This document shows, piece after piece, positions 62,521-64,000 of a stretch of DNA of 64,000 bases. How positions within the stretch are numbered: the first letter of the stretch is position 1; each line of letters starts with the position of its first letter. The notes under the pieces are model-generated. The model did no database searches. It was not told the DNA's origin and saw only the letters and a program-made list of their open reading frames with translations. Made by a program: the position numbers and the translations under genes. The stretch is taken from contig NZ_JAABOQ010000001.1 in assembly GCF_010671565.1 (NCBI RefSeq), positions 124,001-188,000 on the forward strand, given 5' to 3'. Origin of the DNA: Spongiivirga citrea (GTDB lineage Bacteria > Bacteroidota > Bacteroidia > Flavobacteriales > Flavobacteriaceae).

Positions 62521-63012
62521 ATGTCGCTGGTTATAATTTTAGTTCTGCTTCTGTTATTGATAATAGTCTTGCTACTAGTACCTGTAATAGTATATATCAA
62601 TACAGATACTAACCAGTATTATATAAAGCTTCAAGGTTTAGCTAAAGCTAGTATCCAAGAAGACTCTAAGGAGTTGATACTTGTAAAAGTGCAATTGCCT
62701 TTTTATCATTTTTATTTCTATCCGCTTACAAAGAAAAACGGGCGAAAAAAGAAGAAAGCTCAAAAAAAGAAAAGTAGTTGGAATAAAAACTTGAAAAAAG
62801 TTATACGCTTGATTACCTCTTTTAGAGTTACAAAACTAAGCCTAGATTTAGATACGGGAGACAGTATCACGAATGCTAAATTATATCCAGCATTCGCGCT
62901 ATTTAATTTTTATAGAAGCGGTGTACGTATCAATTTTGAAGGAAGAAATAAACTGATTCTAGAATTAAAAAACAGACCAATATACATGGTTAAATCATTA
63001 ATTAACATTTAA
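62521..63012 (+). CDS. DUF2953-like membrane protein (YtfI-like)
   Basis: 163 residues. One N-terminal membrane segment (VIILVLLLLLIIVLLLVPVI) precedes a basic region (KKNGRKKKKAQKKK) and a domain with SLDLDTGDSITNAKLYPAFA, typical of DUF2953. In Bacillus subtilis the DUF2953 gene ytfI is next to ytfJ (GerW), the same pairing as here, where the next gene is GerW-like. The role outside spore-formers is unknown. Confidence 0.72.
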   Translation: MSLVIILVLLLLLIIVLLLVPVIVYINTDTNQYYIKLQGLAKASIQEDSKELILVKVQLPFYHFYFYPLTKKNGRKKKKAQKKKSSWNKNLKKVIRLITSFRVTKLSLDLDTGDSITNAKLYPAFALFNFYRSGVRINFEGRNKLILELKNRPIYMVKSLINI

Positions 63013-63023
63013 AAATTTACGTT

Positions 63024-63395
63024 ATGGACTTACAATTTGAACAAGCATTGAAACAGATTACGGACTTCATGAAATCAGAAGCGAAAACTGAAACTGTTGT
63101 TGGGGATCAATTTCAATTAGGAGAATTCACTTGTGTACCTGTTATCAAAGTAGGTATGGGGTTCGGATCTGGTGGCGGAGAAGATATTGGCTCTAAAGCT
63201 GGTAAATCTAAAAAAGAAGGTATGGGTGCTGGAGCCGGAATGGGTATTGAACCTATGGGGTTTTTGGTAACACGAGAAGACAATATCTCATTTATTGAAA
63301 CTGGCAAGGCCCACGGATTAGCCGCAGCAATTGAAAAAGCACCCGAGCTAATTGAAAAATATGCAGAGCATAGAAAAGAACGTGAAATGGCTTAA
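63024..63395 (+). CDS. GerW/YtfJ family protein
   Basis: 123 residues. VVGDQFQLGEFTCVPVIKVGMGFGSGGG (in parts: GEFTCVPVIKVGMGFGSGGG) and a Gly/Lys-rich linker GSKAGKSKKEGMGAGAGMGI before the terminal strand GFLVTREDNISFIE match the GerW/YtfJ family. Known from sporulation, but common in non-sporulating bacteria, often with stress genes. Last member of the box-controlled cluster, followed by a terminator. Confidence 0.85.
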   Translation: MDLQFEQALKQITDFMKSEAKTETVVGDQFQLGEFTCVPVIKVGMGFGSGGGEDIGSKAGKSKKEGMGAGAGMGIEPMGFLVTREDNISFIETGKAHGLAAAIEKAPELIEKYAEHRKEREMA

Positions 63396-63451
63396 GCATC
63401 TAGTTAATGTTTTAACAAGCAATCTTTCTTAGCTTAAGTATTCACTAACAG

Positions 63452-63486
63452 AAAGTTCACTGTAGTAATTTATGGTGAACTTTTTT
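63452..63486 (+). terminator. Terminator of the GerW operon
   Basis: Stem AAAGTTCAC/GTGAACTTT with a 14-base loop and a T-run. Nothing else was seen in the 241 bases between GerW and the antiporter gene. Confidence 0.8.
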
Positions 63487-63636
63487 AATGCTTGTATGCA
63501 AAAACAATTACAAACACAGTGGTATGCCCCAAAGCAAAATACTCTAATCTAACGACCCTATGAAAAAATAACATTTTGATTCTTTACTGCACTGCCCTAC
63601 CTTGCTGCAGCTAACCAATCGAAAACACCCTAATCA

Positions 63637-64000
63637 ATGGATATCTTATCAGCTTATAATCTGATCATAGAACTTTCTGTGATTATTATTATCTCATTTT
63701 TATTTGATCGAATTTCTAAAAAAACCAACGTGCCGTCGGTATTGATGTTGATTGCACTAGGTATTATTATTCAATACCTCCTCAAGATTTTCGATTTTGG
63801 AACTTTTGATTTTTTTCCAATTTTAGAATTTCTGGGAATTGTTGGACTTATTATGATTGTTCTAGAGGCTGCATTAGATCTCAAACTCGAAAAAAGCAAG
63901 ATAAAACCCATTGTAAAATCCTTGATTATTGCACTCATTAGCCTTGTAGGGTCCGCTTATATTGCAGCATTAATCCTCTTTTCATTAATAGATGGTATGA
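63637..64000 (+). CDS. Cation:proton antiporter (3' partial)
   Basis: The first 121 codons, cut by the window edge. Four membrane segments are visible. The start IIELSVIIIISFLFDRISKK, the NVPSVLMLIALGIIIQYLL segment and the acidic FLGIVGLIMIVLEAALDL match CPA-type Na+/H+ exchangers. It would exchange monovalent cations for protons at the inner membrane. Confidence 0.85.
   Translation, partial: MDILSAYNLIIELSVIIIISFLFDRISKKTNVPSVLMLIALGIIIQYLLKIFDFGTFDFFPILEFLGIVGLIMIVLEAALDLKLEKSKIKPIVKSLIIALISLVGSAYIAALILFSLIDGM

Noticed and set aside
1-64000. CRISPR arrays, insertion sequences, prophage or plasmid origin
   Set aside because: No regularly spaced direct repeats, transposase or phage genes were seen; the only recombinase is a core Xer protein.

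Overview
The window is AT-rich chromosomal DNA of a member of the Bacteroidota, most likely a marine Flavobacteriaceae species. The evidence is the gene families (WbqC, a TonB-dependent receptor with an N-terminal carboxypeptidase-like domain, PadR/PspC/head-GIN genes, a LETM1-related protein, many short lipoproteins and small outer-membrane beta-barrels), promoters of the Bacteroidota TTG-N19-21-TAnnTTTG type, almost no Shine-Dalgarno sequences, and gene orders such as lepB-wbqC...mutL and aroQ/xerD. Both edges cut a gene: lepB on the left and a cation:proton antiporter on the right. No insertion sequence, prophage or CRISPR array is seen.

Left part (1-28 kb), mostly housekeeping. It holds lepB, wbqC, an EEP-family hydrolase, two tandem rhomboid proteases and mutL; Cu-Zn superoxide dismutase; an ECF sigma/anti-sigma pair facing a DUF4331/lipoprotein/TPR operon; a LETM1-related protein; lpdA; a PQQ-type sugar dehydrogenase; aroQ; four small beta-barrel genes; xerD; a GH13 glucosidase; a PAS protein; rny; and a zapA operon. 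A 6S RNA with all the expected stems lies between zapA and rny on the minus strand.

Middle part (28-50 kb): an M23 peptidase, a TonB receptor, envelope and hypothetical proteins, a PadR-PspC-GIN stress module, a dipeptide epimerase paired with an alpha-oxoamine-synthase-like enzyme, trxB, several lipoproteins, and one tRNA-Arg(TCT) that has an odd leader and a partial copy of its 3' end downstream.

Right part (49.9-63.4 kb), the most interesting region: a compact stress or low-oxygen regulon. A soluble histidine kinase (PAS-GAF-PAS, with a cysteine-rich GAF) and a response regulator fused to a Crp/Fnr-type DNA-binding module are surrounded by nine near-palindromic boxes of the form TGA-N6-TCA (WTGAY-N4-RTCAW, FNR/CRP class). 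Every box lies at exactly the same distance from a Bacteroidota -7 element (box centre to first base of the -7 = 29.5 bp). The boxes precede hsp20, the kinase/regulator operon itself, a stress-like gene, a small glycine-zipper membrane protein with a duplicated C_GCAxxG_C_C redox protein, a flavin reductase-M20 peptidase-P-loop operon, a previously unmarked 31-residue membrane ORF, a phosphoribosyltransferase, a gene-free stretch ending in terminators (candidate small RNAs), and a DUF2953-GerW pair. The mix (Hsp20, phosphoribosyltransferase, redox proteins) resembles DosR/FNR-type hypoxia regulons of other phyla. All regulatory assignments are inference from sequence.
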